Positions 1 through 5,348 of a stretch of DNA of 6,168 nucleotides are shown piece after piece. The stretch spans positions 1 to 6,168 of the forward strand of contig JASJGL010000157.1 in assembly GCA_033791545.1 (NCBI GenBank), in the 5' to 3' direction. How positions within the stretch are numbered: position 1 is the first letter of the stretch; the number at the start of each line of letters is the position of its first letter. A program made the position numbers and the translations under genes. The notes under the pieces are model-generated. The model saw only the letters and a list, made by a program, of their open reading frames with translations, had not been told where the DNA came from and searched no databases. Origin of the DNA: Antarcticimicrobium sp033791545. GTDB taxonomy: Bacteria; Pseudomonadota; Alphaproteobacteria; Rhodobacterales; Rhodobacteraceae.

Positions 1-527
1 GAGCCGCCTGCATCCGTCGCATGGGCCAGTGGCACGATCCCCGCCGCCACCGCCGCCGCGCTGCCGCCCGAAGAGCCCCCGGCGCTGCGCGACGGGTCGA
101 GCGGGTTGCGGCAGATCGGGCCGATGGCCGGTTCGCTTGACAGCGACAGGCCGAATTCCGGGACGGTCGTCGCGCCAAAGGGATGGAAGCCCGCGGCGCG
201 AAAGCGCGCGGCAAAATCGCTGTCTGCCTCTGCTGTGTTATCGGCCAGCGCCGCCGATCCCGCTCGCATGGGAATGCCGGCGAAGGGACCGCCCAGATCC
301 TTGACCAGCAGCGGCACCCCGGCAAAAGCCCCGGTCGCCGCGCCCTTGGGCAGGTCGGCGTCTTCCGGCGCAAACCAGCTAAGCGCGCCCAGATCCGCCA
401 CCTGCGCGGCGCGGGTCCGGGCGCGGCGCATCGCCTCTGCCGCAGTCAGCGCGCCCCCGGCAATGGCAGCGGCAAGGCTGATCGCATCGCTGGAGGCACC
501 GGTGACTTTTACCATGTCTTTTATCAT
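1..527 (-). CDS. Amidase-signature family amidohydrolase, N-terminal part (cut by window edge)
   Basis: This is the first ~175 residues of an amidase-signature (PF01425) hydrolase, a family that cleaves C-N amide or ureido bonds with a Ser-cisSer-Lys triad. Seen, numbered from the ATG at 527: GVPLLVKDL with the catalytic Lys76, then GGSSGGSAAAVAAG with the probable cis-Ser at 152, then DAGGS, whose last Ser (about 176) is the expected nucleophile and lies exactly at the window edge. The 76- and 24-residue spacings match the family. No export signal is seen, so it is probably cytoplasmic. The start is uncertain: the frame stays open into the upstream gene, and a GTG at 569 or an ATG at 515 are alternatives; none has a clear Shine-Dalgarno. 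It follows the BMP gene by 46 bases or fewer and is probably co-transcribed. The substrate cannot be told; next to a pyrimidine deaminase, a ureido or amide breakdown product is one inference. Confidence 0.88.
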   Translation of the reverse strand, partial: MIKDMVKVTGASSDAISLAAAIAGGALTAAEAMRRARTRAAQVADLGALSWFAPEDADLPKGAATGAFAGVPLLVKDLGGPFAGIPMRAGSAALADNTAEADSDFAARFRAAGFHPFGATTVPEFGLSLSSEPAIGPICRNPLDPSRSAGGSSGGSAAAVAAGIVPLAHATDAGG

Positions 528-573
528 GTCGCGCGCCACTTGGGCGCGCAACACTGCCGTTTCGGGCACGTTA

Positions 574-1563
574 TTAGGCCGGCTCGTCAAAGTTGCGCGG
601 CACCTCAAATTCGCCCGCCATGATGGCGGCGCGGACGTCCAGCATCTTGGCGACCGCCTCGGCGGGAACCTCGGCTTCGACATAGCTGATGTCGCTGCCG
701 CCGTCTTTCATCAGGCTGAGCGGGGTATAATTCTTGCCCACCGGATTGCCGGATGCCGCGTCGGCCAGCGCCGCGTTCAGCAGCGGGCGGAACGACCACA
801 GCGCGTTGGCAAAGACGGTTTTGGGATAGCGCGGCGTATAATCGATCAGCGATCCGATCGCCTTGATGCCACGTTCCTGTGCCGCGTCGGCGGTGCCGAT
901 CCGTTCGCCAAACAGGATATCCGCGCCGCTGTCGATCTGCGCCAGACCGGCCTCGCGCGCCTTGGGCGGATCGAAGAAGGTGCCGATGAAGCTAACCAGA
1001 TGTTTCGCCTCGGGGTTCACCGCCTTGACGCCCGCGGCAAAGCCGTTGATCAACATGTTGACCTCGGGGATCGGGATCGCGCCGACCGAGCCGACGGTGC
1101 CGGTCTTGGTCATTGCGCCCGCCAGCATGCCGCCAAGATAGGCCGCTTCCCAGTTCCAGGTGCCATAGACGCCGAAATTGTCGCCCGAAGCTTCGCCGGA
1201 CGAGCCCATCAGGAAGGCGGTGTCGGGATAATCCGCCGCCACGGTGCGCGCCTCGCGCTCGACCGCGTAGGATTCGCCGACAATCAGAACATTGCCGGCC
1301 TCGGCATATTCCCGCATCGCGCGCGGGTAATCGGTGCCCGAGACCCCTTCGGAGAAGCTGTACTCGATAACGCCTTCTGCATCGGCGGCTACCATCGCGG
1401 CATGCAGGACCGAGTTCCAGGCGTTTTCAACCGGCGAGGCGTGGATGCCAGCCACCTTCACAGGGGCGGATTGCGCGCGCAGAGCAGGCGCGAAAAGCGC
1501 GGCCGCGCCAAGCGCGGTTCCGGTGCCGAGCAGACGGCGACGGTTCATCAGGATACGTGTCAT
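574..1563 (-). CDS. BMP-family ABC transporter substrate-binding protein (Tat-exported)
   Basis: A 329-residue periplasmic binding protein of the Bmp/PnrA family (PF02608), whose characterised members bind nucleosides and related compounds for an ABC importer. The N-terminus has an NRRRLLG motif at residues 7-13, a hydrophobic stretch to about 28, and a likely cleavage after ALRA near residue 30, which together look like a twin-arginine (Tat) signal. The body has the family's central pattern, YLGGMLAGAMTKTG followed by GSVGAIPIPEV and NGFAAGVKAVNP, at about 142-183. The length is normal. The start has a good ribosome site: AGGGAG, complement of 1572-1577, 8 bases upstream. The frame ends in tandem TAA TAA. 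Its permease and ATPase genes are not in the window, so they lie past the left edge or elsewhere. The deaminase upstream suggests a nucleobase or nucleoside ligand, but that is inference. Confidence 0.9.
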   Translation of the reverse strand: MTRILMNRRRLLGTGTALGAAALFAPALRAQSAPVKVAGIHASPVENAWNSVLHAAMVAADAEGVIEYSFSEGVSGTDYPRAMREYAEAGNVLIVGESYAVEREARTVAADYPDTAFLMGSSGEASGDNFGVYGTWNWEAAYLGGMLAGAMTKTGTVGSVGAIPIPEVNMLINGFAAGVKAVNPEAKHLVSFIGTFFDPPKAREAGLAQIDSGADILFGERIGTADAAQERGIKAIGSLIDYTPRYPKTVFANALWSFRPLLNAALADAASGNPVGKNYTPLSLMKDGGSDISYVEAEVPAEAVAKMLDVRAAIMAGEFEVPRNFDEPA

Positions 1564-1733
1564 TTTCTTAACTCCCTCTTTCGGTCCGATCCTTGCCGGA
1601 CATTCTCATGGCTGCGTGGCAGCGACTTACTTATCGGCACGTGCGCGCACGCGGCTGTCAAGGTCGGTTGTTAACATCACAACCGGGGATACCGTCGGAG
1701 TGCCGCGTAAACGGGCAGCTTCTGACCATTTGG
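1564..1733 (-). promoter_or_regulatory. Spacer with several dyads between the deaminase and BMP genes
   Basis: This 170-base stretch between two co-directional genes is unusually rich in dyads. In plus-strand terms: TGACCA-TT-TGGTCA at 1723-1736, overlapping the deaminase stop; CGGTTGT/ACAACCG arms at 1665-1671 and 1679-1685 with a 7-base spacer; the palindrome CGTGCGCGCACG at 1640-1651; and GTCCG/CGGAC arms at 1584-1588 and 1597-1601. The minus strand has a TTGACA -35-like hexamer (complement of 1656-1661) about 97 bases before the BMP start, but I find no convincing -10 at normal spacing. No U-tract follows any of the dyads, so they are not a good intrinsic terminator. My reading is that BMP probably has its own regulated promoter here; the regulator is unknown. 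Confidence 0.4.
1572..1577 (-). promoter_or_regulatory. Ribosome binding site of the BMP gene
   Basis: AGGGAG on the minus strand, 8 bases before the ATG at 1563. It supports this ATG over the in-frame Met at codon 6, and the start also keeps the full Tat signal. Confidence 0.75.
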
Positions 1734-3026
1734 TCAAGATGCATGGCGCGGCGCGTAATCGGCAGGATCGACCATCGCGGGGCGTCCGTCCAGCGACAGG
1801 CGGCTGATCTCGGGCGCGGTCTCGGCCAGCAGCTTGCCCCGGCGGATCACTTTCAGGCGATGCGGACGCAGGCGGATCGCTTCGGCCGGGTCTTTGGCCT
1901 GAAGCAGGACCATGTCGGCGTTGCAGCCAACCTCCAGCCCATAGCCGTCGAGCCCCATGATCTTGGCTGAGTTCACCGTCACGGCATCGAACAGCGCGCG
2001 CTTGTCTTCCCCGGACCCCATCTGGGTCGCATGCATCGCCATATGCGCCACGTCGAGCAGATCGCCCGTGCCCATCGAATACCACGGATCCAGTACACAA
2101 TCCTGGCCAAATCCTACGGTCAGCCCGGCCTCCATCAATTGCGGGATCCGGGTCAACCCGCGCCGCTTGGGATAGCTGTCGTGTCGGCCCTGCAGCATCA
2201 TGTTGATCAGCGGATTCGGGATCACCCGCAGATCGGCCTCGGCCATCAGCGGGATCAGCTTCGAGACATAGTAGTTGTCCATCGAATGCATCGAGGTCAG
2301 ATGCGAGCCGGTCACCCGCCCCTGAAGCCCAAATCGAACGGTCTCGGCGGCAAGGCTTTCCACGTGGCGCGACATCGGGTCGTCGGATTCGTCACAATGC
2401 ATGTCGACCATCAGCCCACGCTCGGCAGCGATACGGCACAGCGCCTCGACCGAGCGGGCGCCATCGGCCATGGTGCGTTCAAAATGCGGGATGCCACCAA
2501 CAATGTCTACGCCCATGTCGAGCGCGCGGGTCAGCGCGGCCTCGGCGTCCGGGCCGCGATAATAGCCGTCCTGCGGAAAGGCGACGAGTTGCAGGTCGAT
2601 ATAGGGGGCGACGCGGTCGCGCACGTCGAGCATCGCCTCGGCGGTGACAAGGCGCGGATCGGAAACGTCGACATGGCTGCGGATCGCCAGCAGCCCCTTT
2701 GACACGGCCAGATCACAATAGCGCATCGCGCGCTCGACCAAAGCCTCGTGCGTCAGGGTCGGGCGCAATTCGCCCCAAAGGGCGATGCCCTCGAGCAGGG
2801 TGCCCGAGACATTCATCCGCGGCAGCCCCAGCGACAAGGTGGCGTCCATGTGAAAATGCGGATCCACGAAAGGCGGGCTGACCAGTAGCCCAGCGGCGTC
2901 GATCACCTCGCCCGCCTCGGCCGCGATCCCCGGCTCCACCGCTGCAATACGCCCGTTGCGCACGCCGATGTCGATGCCGCTGCGGCCATCGGGAAGCGTT
3001 GCATTGCGGATGAGAAGGTCGAACAT
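1734..3026 (-). CDS. CodA-family cytosine deaminase with Cys at the Asp314 position (possible 5-methylcytosine deaminase)
   Basis: A 430-residue amidohydrolase-superfamily enzyme that aligns along its length with E. coli CodA (427 residues) at a constant offset of four. CodA hydrolyses cytosine to uracil and ammonia in the cytoplasm. Seen: PPFVDPHFHMD with metal ligands His57 and His59; VAFPQ with Gln152 (CodA Gln156); VDMHCDE with His210 and Glu213 (CodA His214, Glu217); SHLTSMHS with His242 (CodA His246); NPLINMMLQGRHDSYPKRRG; and GFGQDCVLDPW with metal-ligand Asp309 (CodA Asp313). Next to it Cys310 replaces CodA Asp314 and Gln308 replaces His312. Loss of Asp314 is known to allow 5-methylcytosine and 5-fluorocytosine as substrates, so thymine production from 5-methylcytosine is plausible. 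The start has an AGGAAAGGG ribosome site 6 bases upstream. It lies 196 bases behind the phosphatase gene and 170 bases ahead of the BMP gene. The family is certain; the substrate is inferred. Confidence 0.93.
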   Translation of the reverse strand: MFDLLIRNATLPDGRSGIDIGVRNGRIAAVEPGIAAEAGEVIDAAGLLVSPPFVDPHFHMDATLSLGLPRMNVSGTLLEGIALWGELRPTLTHEALVERAMRYCDLAVSKGLLAIRSHVDVSDPRLVTAEAMLDVRDRVAPYIDLQLVAFPQDGYYRGPDAEAALTRALDMGVDIVGGIPHFERTMADGARSVEALCRIAAERGLMVDMHCDESDDPMSRHVESLAAETVRFGLQGRVTGSHLTSMHSMDNYYVSKLIPLMAEADLRVIPNPLINMMLQGRHDSYPKRRGLTRIPQLMEAGLTVGFGQDCVLDPWYSMGTGDLLDVAHMAMHATQMGSGEDKRALFDAVTVNSAKIMGLDGYGLEVGCNADMVLLQAKDPAEAIRLRPHRLKVIRRGKLLAETAPEISRLSLDGRPAMVDPADYAPRHAS

Positions 3027-3222
3027 CGTGGGCCCTTTCCTGAGTCTGCTCTGTGGGCAGCCTAGGCAGGGCGCGGGGGAATGTCACGACGCGCAAATGC
3101 ACACGCAGGCCGCCCCCGGAGGCGTGAGATCGGTCTTTTGCCTTGGCTGTCAAAACCGATGGACAGCAGGGGGCGGGCCAGATCAATGACCCGCGCGCAA
3201 GCCCGGCCAAGCGCGCGCCGTG
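3027..3222 (-). promoter_or_regulatory. Leader of the deaminase gene with overlapping dyads
   Basis: This 196-base stretch lies between the phosphatase stop and the deaminase start. In plus-strand terms it holds: CGCGCGC/GCGCGCG arms at 3192-3198 and 3211-3217, just past the phosphatase stop; GCTGTC/GACAGC at 3146-3151 and 3162-3167; ATCGGT, TTTG / CAAA, ACCGAT at 3129-3134, 3137-3140, 3151-3154 and 3155-3160; and CACGC/GCGTG at 3102-3106 and 3122-3126 with inner CCG/CGG pairs. The second and third dyads overlap, so in minus-strand RNA only one could form at a time. A TTGACA hexamer (complement of 3148-3153) sits inside the overlap, about 121 bases before the ATG, with no good -10. This may be an operator with a promoter or an RNA leader; no known riboswitch is recognised. 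Confidence 0.4.
3192..3217 (-). terminator. G+C-rich hairpin just downstream of the phosphatase gene (weak terminator or attenuator)
   Basis: A perfect 7-base-pair G+C stem with a 12-base loop lies a few bases after the phosphatase stop codon. No U-tract follows on the minus strand, so intrinsic termination is doubtful. It may stabilise the upstream mRNA end, aid Rho-dependent termination, or only partly reduce read-through into the deaminase gene. Confidence 0.3.
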
Positions 3223-4014
3223 TCAGTCCCGCGTCATCGTCAGTATTTCGGCATGCAACTCGGGCGTTGCCGCCGCCACCACCCGGCCAGACGATGCGAG
3301 GCCCAGTGGCGCGCCGTTCCAATCGGTGATGACCCCGCCCGCACCTTCGATCACCGGCACAAGCGCAAGATAGTCATAGGGTTGCAGGTCCATTTCGACC
3401 ACCGCATCCACATGACCCGAGGCCAGCAGCCCATACGTGTAGCAATCGCCGCCAAAACGGCGCATCGCCGCACGGGCGCTGATCCGCTCGAAAATGGCCA
3501 GCCCGTCGGCGTCAAAGCTGTCCGGAGATGTGGTATAGAGCCGCGCGTCGCCCAACCGGGCACAGCCGCTGGTTCGGCAGGCTTGGCCGCAGAATTGTGT
3601 CGGGGTACCGGCCTGACCGACCCAGATTTCGCCGGTGGGGGGGATGGAGATGACCCCGATGGTCGGTTTTCCGTGCTCCAGGTGGGCCACGAGCGTGCCA
3701 AAGGTTGGCATCCCGGTGATAAAGCTTTTGGTCCCGTCGATCGGGTCCAGAACCCATATGTTCGGGCTGTCGAGATTGGAACTGCCGTGTTCCTCGCCAT
3801 AGATGCCGTGACCGGGAAATCTGTCGATGATTTTCGCGCGCATGGCGCTTTCGATGGATCTATCCGCCTTGGTGACGGGCGATAAATCCTCTTTCTTTTC
3901 AATATCCAGAGGCGTGCGGAAATAGCTAAGCGCCATCGGCGTGGCGCTTTCGGCCAGCGCGCGCGCGAACACTGCCAAGGGTTCGGTTTCCGGTGTTTCC
4001 ATGGGGGTGTGCAT
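3223..4014 (-). CDS. hisN: Inositol monophosphatase family protein, histidinol-phosphatase (HisN) type
   Basis: A 263-residue Mg2+-dependent phosphomonoesterase of the IMPase superfamily (PF00459). Seen: DLSPVTKAD at about 43-51; GEEHG with metal-ligand Glu74; WVLDPIDGTKSF at 87-98 with Asp90 and Asp93; and FGGDCYTYGLLASGHVDAVVEMDLQPYDYLALVPVIEGAGG at about 188-227 in plain view as three adjoining blocks, with Asp214 as the expected last metal ligand. The YDYLALVPVIEGAGG form resembles HisN-type histidinol-phosphatases of plants and alphaproteobacteria (histidine step histidinol phosphate to histidinol) more than classic SuhB. The length is normal and no signal peptide is seen. The start has TGAGGA (complement of 4021-4026) 6 bases upstream, which favours this ATG over the Met at codon 5. 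It is not near other his genes, so the true substrate could be another small phosphate ester. It is the first gene of the leftward block and divergent from the AEP importer. Confidence 0.85.
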   Translation of the reverse strand: MHTPMETPETEPLAVFARALAESATPMALSYFRTPLDIEKKEDLSPVTKADRSIESAMRAKIIDRFPGHGIYGEEHGSSNLDSPNIWVLDPIDGTKSFITGMPTFGTLVAHLEHGKPTIGVISIPPTGEIWVGQAGTPTQFCGQACRTSGCARLGDARLYTTSPDSFDADGLAIFERISARAAMRRFGGDCYTYGLLASGHVDAVVEMDLQPYDYLALVPVIEGAGGVITDWNGAPLGLASSGRVVAAATPELHAEILTMTRD

Positions 4015-4020
4015 AATTTT

Positions 4021-4026
4021 TCCTCA
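4021..4026 (-). promoter_or_regulatory. Ribosome binding site of the HisN-type phosphatase gene
   Basis: TGAGGA on the minus strand ends 6 bases before the ATG at 4014. The next in-frame Met (codon 5) has no comparable site, so this decides the start. Confidence 0.75.
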
Positions 4027-4130
4027 GCGGGCTCGATTTGCTCCGGCAACCGGGGGCATGTGGAAATAGTAGTAGACAGAACCCAAAAAAATGCAAGAAT
4101 ACACAAATAACCCCAAACGTCGCGCTGCGG

Positions 4131-4157
4131 CAGGGCGCAGTGCCGGGCAGGGCGCAG
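4131..4157. repeat. Direct repeat CAGGGCGCAG x2
   Basis: Two exact copies of CAGGGCGCAG, at 4131-4140 and 4148-4157, 17 bases apart start to start, lie 72-98 bases before the importer start codon. The spacing is not a whole number of helical turns. It may be a regulator site for the importer or chance in G+C-rich DNA. Confidence 0.45.
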
Positions 4158-4217
4158 GCACGCCAGAAGGCCTGAAGCGATCCGGTGGGCTGGTGTCTGT
4201 CGGTGAAAATTCAACAT

Positions 4218-4221
4218 GGAG
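4218..4221 (+). promoter_or_regulatory. Ribosome binding site that sets the AEP binding-protein start
   Basis: GGAG followed by a 7-base spacer before the ATG at 4229. The frame is open further upstream, to an ATG at 4091, but that start would put 46 hydrophilic residues before the signal peptide and has no Shine-Dalgarno. The start at 4229 is therefore preferred. Confidence 0.8.
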
Positions 4222-4228
4222 ATCGACA

Positions 4229-5236
4229 ATGAAAAACCATATTTTTGCTGTTTCCGCCTCGCTGCTTTCGCTTGTGGCGGCCTCGTCTGCCGTGGCGGGT
4301 GAGATCACGGTCTACACCGCGCTGGAAGAAGAAGAGATCGCGGCCTATGCGGCGGCGGCACAGGCGACGATGCCGGACGTCGAGCTGAATATTCTGCGCC
4401 TGTCCACCGGCAAGCTGGGCGCGCGTATCTTGGCCGAGGCGGGCAATCCGCAGGCGGACGTGATCTGGGGCTGGGCCGTCACGGCGATGATGGACCCGCA
4501 GATTCTGGACATGCTGGAACCCTACGCGGCCAAAGGGTCCGAGGTTCTGGGCGACGCCTTTCGCGATTCTGAGGGGCGCTGGTTTGCGCCGGTCGGCTAT
4601 ATGGGCGCGTTCTGCGTGAACACCGCGCGGCTAGAGCAGAAGGGGCTGCCGATGCCCAAAAGCTGGAAGGATCTGGAAGATCCGGCGTTCAAGGGCGAAA
4701 TCCTGATGCCGGACCCGAACTCTTCGGGGACCGGATATCTGCATGTGAACGCGGTTCTGCAAACGCTGGGGGAAGAGGCCGGCTGGGCGCAACTGGCCGC
4801 CGTCGATCCCAATATGGCGCAATACACCTCTTCGGGGTCGAAACCCTGTAAATCGGCGCGCACCGGTGAATATACGGTCGGCATTTCGCTGGCCTTCACC
4901 GCGATGCAATCGATCGAAGAGGGCTATCCGCTGGCCATGGTGTTCCCCGAAGGCGGTGTCGGCTATGAGCTGGAAGCCTCGGGCCTGATGTCGAGCAGCG
5001 ACAACAAGGACGATGCCAAGGCTTTCCTTGACTGGACCATGTCGGAGGAGGCGATCGACCTGTACCGCCAATACAAGGCGCTGATCACCATTCCCGGTGT
5101 CGGGGCGTCGGCGGCTGCGGAAAAGGCCGGTTTGCCGGCGGATATCAGCACCGTTCTGGCGAAGGTGGACTTTGTGAAGTCGGCGGCGGAGCAAAACGCC
5201 ATCAAGGCGACCTGGAAAGAAAAATTCGGCCGCTGA
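4229..5236 (+). CDS. aepX: 2-aminoethylphosphonate ABC transporter substrate-binding protein (AepX/PhnS2 type)
   Basis: A 335-residue periplasmic binding protein that should capture 2-aminoethylphosphonate for an ABC importer. A clear Sec signal peptide spans residues 1-23 (Lys2, hydrophobic core, AVA cleavage before GEITVYTALEEEE). The body shows patterns I know from the putative AEP-binding family (TIGR03261-like): NPQADVIWGWA at 73-83, GAFCVNTARLEQKGLPMP at 126-143, SWKDLEDPAFKGEI, PNSSGTGYL at 163-171, SGSKPCKSARTGEY at 202-214, and AKAFLDWTMSEEA at 263-275. Cys129 and Cys207 are the only cysteines of the mature protein and might form a disulfide. The fold is shared with Fe(III)-binding proteins, so an iron or other ligand is the main alternative; the SGTG and SGSKPCK blocks favour AEP. 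The ATPase gene follows after 112 bases holding two hairpins. AEP-degrading genes (phnW, phnX, phnA, phnY) are not in the window. Confidence 0.85.
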   Translation: MKNHIFAVSASLLSLVAASSAVAGEITVYTALEEEEIAAYAAAAQATMPDVELNILRLSTGKLGARILAEAGNPQADVIWGWAVTAMMDPQILDMLEPYAAKGSEVLGDAFRDSEGRWFAPVGYMGAFCVNTARLEQKGLPMPKSWKDLEDPAFKGEILMPDPNSSGTGYLHVNAVLQTLGEEAGWAQLAAVDPNMAQYTSSGSKPCKSARTGEYTVGISLAFTAMQSIEEGYPLAMVFPEGGVGYELEASGLMSSSDNKDDAKAFLDWTMSEEAIDLYRQYKALITIPGVGASAAAEKAGLPADISTVLAKVDFVKSAAEQNAIKATWKEKFGR

Positions 5237-5249
5237 TCGGCTGATCATT

Positions 5250-5276
5250 GGCGCGCGGGGCTTGGTTCCGCGCGCC
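5250..5276 (+). terminator. Strong intercistronic hairpin after the AEP binding-protein gene
   Basis: GGCGCGCGG at 5250-5258 pairs perfectly with CCGCGCGCC at 5268-5276. Two further G-U pairs can reduce the loop to five bases. It starts 13 bases after the stop codon. GTTTCTTT follows a few bases later (5281-5288), a poor but T-rich tail. Such hairpins between a binding-protein gene and its transporter genes often stabilise the upstream mRNA or partly terminate, giving more binding protein than ATPase and permease. Confidence 0.6.
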
Positions 5277-5284
5277 GTCGGTTT

Positions 5285-5314
5285 CTTTGCGCGCGACCGT
5301 GCTCGCGGGCAAAG
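5285..5314 (+). terminator. Second intercistronic hairpin, directly before the ATPase gene
   Basis: CTTTGC (5285-5290) pairs with GCAAAG (5309-5314), and after one G-G mismatch CGCGA (5292-5296) pairs with TCGCG (5303-5307), leaving a 6-base loop. It follows the first hairpin by eight bases. No U-tract follows, so it is more likely an mRNA stability element or partial attenuator than a full terminator. Confidence 0.45.
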
Positions 5315-5348
5315 GCCAAGACACCCCACAGCCCGGAACCGCACCCCC

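Larger units (their letters stand above)
4015..4228. promoter_or_regulatory. Divergent promoter region between the phosphatase and AEP importer genes
   Basis: Both transcription units must start in or near this 214-base region. An A/T-rich island at about 4062-4119, with seven consecutive A at 4085-4091, stands out from the G+C-rich surroundings. On the minus strand it offers a loose TTGCAT ... TACTAC or TACTAT pair (16- or 19-base spacing) toward the phosphatase gene, a weak match. Toward the importer there is a ten-base direct repeat, CAGGGCGCAG, at 4131-4140 and 4148-4157, and a short hairpin CTGCG/CGCAG at 4125-4129 and 4136-4140. I see no Pho box of the CTGTCAT type. Exact promoters cannot be assigned. 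Confidence 0.4.

Noticed and set aside
106..1674. A long open plus-strand frame (522 codons)
   Set aside because: It is antisense to the amidase and BMP genes, which have clear family motifs. The translation is Arg/Ala-rich with no recognisable domain, typical of an open shadow frame in G+C-rich DNA.
2031..2702. Plus-strand frame of 223 codons inside the deaminase gene
   Set aside because: It lies wholly antisense to a well-conserved CodA-family gene and shows no domain.
3129..3160. Intrinsic terminator for the phosphatase transcript
   Set aside because: The dyad is real but no U-tract follows on either strand; it is better read as an operator or leader structure.
3220..3885. Plus-strand frame of 221 codons inside the phosphatase gene
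   Set aside because: Antisense to the HisN-type gene, with no ribosome site or motif of its own.
4190..4215. Possible Pho box (CTGTC followed by A/T) before the AEP binding-protein gene
   Set aside because: Only one partial CTGTC is present; no second CTGTCAT-like half site at 11-base spacing.
4091..4228. Longer N-terminus for the AEP binding protein, from the ATG at 4091
   Set aside because: It would place a hydrophilic 46-residue extension before the Sec signal peptide. The ATG at 4229 has a GGAG site at proper spacing.
4229..5236. Fe(III) ABC binding protein as the identity
   Set aside because: The fold is shared, but the FCVNT, NSSGTGYL and SGSKPCK blocks fit the AEP-binding family better. 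Kept as the main alternative, not the call.
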